Shown here piece after piece: positions 62,938 through 64,000 of a stretch of 64,000 bases of DNA. Source of the stretch: Amphritea balenae. Its GTDB lineage: Bacteria; Pseudomonadota; Gammaproteobacteria; Pseudomonadales; Balneatricaceae. The stretch is from assembly GCF_003858655.1 (NCBI RefSeq), contig NZ_RQXV01000006.1, forward strand, positions 186,001 to 250,000. Direction: 5' to 3'. Both the position numbers and the translations under genes were made by a program. Each line of letters opens with the position of its first letter. Position 1 is the stretch's first letter. The notes below the pieces were generated by a model. It made no database searches, was not told where the DNA came from, and was given only the letters and a program-made list of their open reading frames with translations.

Positions 62938-64000
62938 ATGGCAATTCGCTGGTATAAACGGATTTTCTGTAAGATCTTTCTGATCGTCTGGCTAACCAGC
63001 TTTCTGGTGATAGCAGGAACGGCCTTTATCGTAGGCTCGATGTCTGAGAAAGAGCGTTATCAGGAGGTTTTAACGGCTAAGGTGCTGGGCCAGGCAGAGT
63101 TAATTGTCGATCGATATGAACGTACCGGACGGCTGCCACCAAAACCTCGGCGGGAGTTTCGCTGGAATCATGACCACGATGACGACTGGGATGACGACCG
63201 GGATGACTGGGATGATGACCGCAGAAGAGGCCACGATCGGGATAAGCGCTCTAAGGATCGCGATTTATTTCCGTTGAAAATGCAGATTTTTGATCTGCAA
63301 AAAGGTCTGGTTATTTTTGGTATTCAGGACGAGACAAAGTTTCGCAGCCCAAGGGTGCTGAAGCTTCAATCATTCAATAATAAAATGTACCGGGTCGTGG
63401 TAGAAATGGATTTTCGTCGCTCTTTTGCGGCTAAAGTCATTGGCTTTGTTGTTTCGGTGCAAGTTGTGCTGATGTTGTTTGTTGCGACCCTGACTGCGCT
63501 TTTGATCAGCTGGATTATTGTTCGTCCTATTAATCGTTTACGCCAGCATACCCGGGACCTGTATAACGGTGATCTGAGTGCCCGGACCGATGGCTGCCTG
63601 AATCAGCGGGGTGATGAAATTGGTGAACTCAGCCGCGAATTCAATCGTATGGCAGATTATGTCGAGCAGACTCTGCAATCCAACCAGCATCTGCTACAGG
63701 ATGTGTCCCATGAGTTGCGTGGGCCGCTAGCCAGATTGCAGATGGCGGCTGGTTTGGCCGGTCAGCGGGTGGCAGAGGAGGATTGGGAGTATATTGAACG
63801 GATCAACTTGGAATGCGATCGTATCAATAAACTGATTGATGAAATTCTTAGTCTGTCCCGGTTAGAGCAGATGGAAGCCTCGGATCAAAGGTTTGATGCG
63901 GCTAAAGTTATTGAAACCCTGGTTGAGGATTATCGTTTTAGCGCGCCTGAACATCAGTTAACGGTAGATACAACAAACTGCTTTATTAAAGGTAATTCTG
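62938..64000 (+). CDS. cpxA: CpxA-like sensor histidine kinase, 3' end outside window
   Basis: The visible 354 residues start MAIRWYKRIFCKIF. A membrane helix (about 10-33) is followed by a periplasmic domain (about 34-165), a second helix (VVSVQVVLMLFVATLTALLISWIIV), a HAMP domain with VRPINRLRQHTRDLYNGDLSAR, and the phosphoacceptor His258 in LLQDVSHELRGPLARLQ. The dimerisation helix pair continues to the window edge; the ATPase domain is not visible. The periplasmic domain carries an Asp-, Trp- and Arg-rich run at about residues 74-105 (for example HDHDDDWDDDRDDW), not present in E. coli CpxA. It is paired with cpxR and faces the cpxP-like gene. Confidence 0.85.
   Translation, partial: MAIRWYKRIFCKIFLIVWLTSFLVIAGTAFIVGSMSEKERYQEVLTAKVLGQAELIVDRYERTGRLPPKPRREFRWNHDHDDDWDDDRDDWDDDRRRGHDRDKRSKDRDLFPLKMQIFDLQKGLVIFGIQDETKFRSPRVLKLQSFNNKMYRVVVEMDFRRSFAAKVIGFVVSVQVVLMLFVATLTALLISWIIVRPINRLRQHTRDLYNGDLSARTDGCLNQRGDEIGELSREFNRMADYVEQTLQSNQHLLQDVSHELRGPLARLQMAAGLAGQRVAEEDWEYIERINLECDRINKLIDEILSLSRLEQMEASDQRFDAAKVIETLVEDYRFSAPEHQLTVDTTNCFIKGNS

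Overview
The window is a stretch of chromosome from a gammaproteobacterium, most likely a marine Oceanospirillales-type relative of Pseudomonas. This rests on gene content and order, not on a 16S gene. Several neighbourhoods match pseudomonad order: asmA-mutY-yggX beside hisBHF; hemB next to ppk; oxyR-recG; coaD and a ferredoxin near rsmD and ftsY-ftsE-ftsX-rpoH; thiS-thiG-trmB. Nearly all of it is well-packed core genome of moderate GC. There is no rRNA operon, CRISPR array, insertion sequence or prophage.

Layout. 1-4.5 kb: 3' part of the large NAD-glutamate dehydrogenase. 4.5-12.1 kb: regulators and accessory genes, namely a receiver protein with a decayed kinase-like tail, a 1030-residue AraC-type regulator carrying a long helical-repeat tail, a divergent solute-binding protein, a YghU-type glutathione transferase, a haloacid dehalogenase and a remnant of an HCCA isomerase. 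12.3-17.6 kb: an RND efflux pump whose periplasmic adaptor is cut by one in-frame amber codon, with a divergent LysR regulator. 18.2-24.2 kb: branched-chain keto-acid dehydrogenase E1alpha, E1beta and a double-lipoyl E2, followed by a Ser/Thr-kinase-like protein and a small membrane protein. 24.2-24.8 kb: tRNA-Phe with three downstream repeat copies, each holding tRNA 3'-end sequence and a terminator. 24.9-28.4 kb: yggX, mutY and an AsmA-family gene (minus strand). 28.7-30.8 kb: hisB, hisH, hisF with no hisA between hisH and hisF. 30.9-33.0 kb: a GGDEF-EAL protein. 33.3-36.5 kb: hemB and ppk. 36.9-39.9 kb: a polar amino-acid ABC importer. 39.9-45.3 kb: an SDR protein, oxyR, recG, an M14-type deacylase and a DUF501 gene. 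45.4-53.9 kb: ferredoxin, coaD, an M48 lipoprotein, rsmD, a degenerate M16-like protein, ftsYEX and rpoH. 54.0-56.5 kb: DUF423, thiS, thiG, trmB. 56.7-61.4 kb: a TonB-dependent receptor, a cytochrome b562-like protein with an FmdB-type protein, an Lrp regulator, phhB and a DUF2799 lipoprotein. 61.4-64.0 kb: a divergent Cpx-type envelope stress locus, with the kinase truncated by the window end.

Themes. Amino-acid metabolism recurs: glutamate and branched-chain catabolism, histidine synthesis, amino-acid import, a pterin dehydratase and an Lrp regulator. Envelope and stress functions form the other cluster: Cpx, rpoH, oxyR, M48, RND pump, FtsEX. The strongest non-standard signals are the tRNA-Phe repeat array (architecturally like the E. 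coli tyrT/rtT locus), the hybrid AraC regulator, the amber-interrupted adaptor, the duplicated lipoyl domain, the structured 3' region behind the cpxP-like gene, the acidic sensor loop of the Cpx kinase, and two degenerate 14-bp tandem arrays that start at or across stop codons (thiG, yghU). All functional calls come from reading motifs and remembered families; no database search was run.
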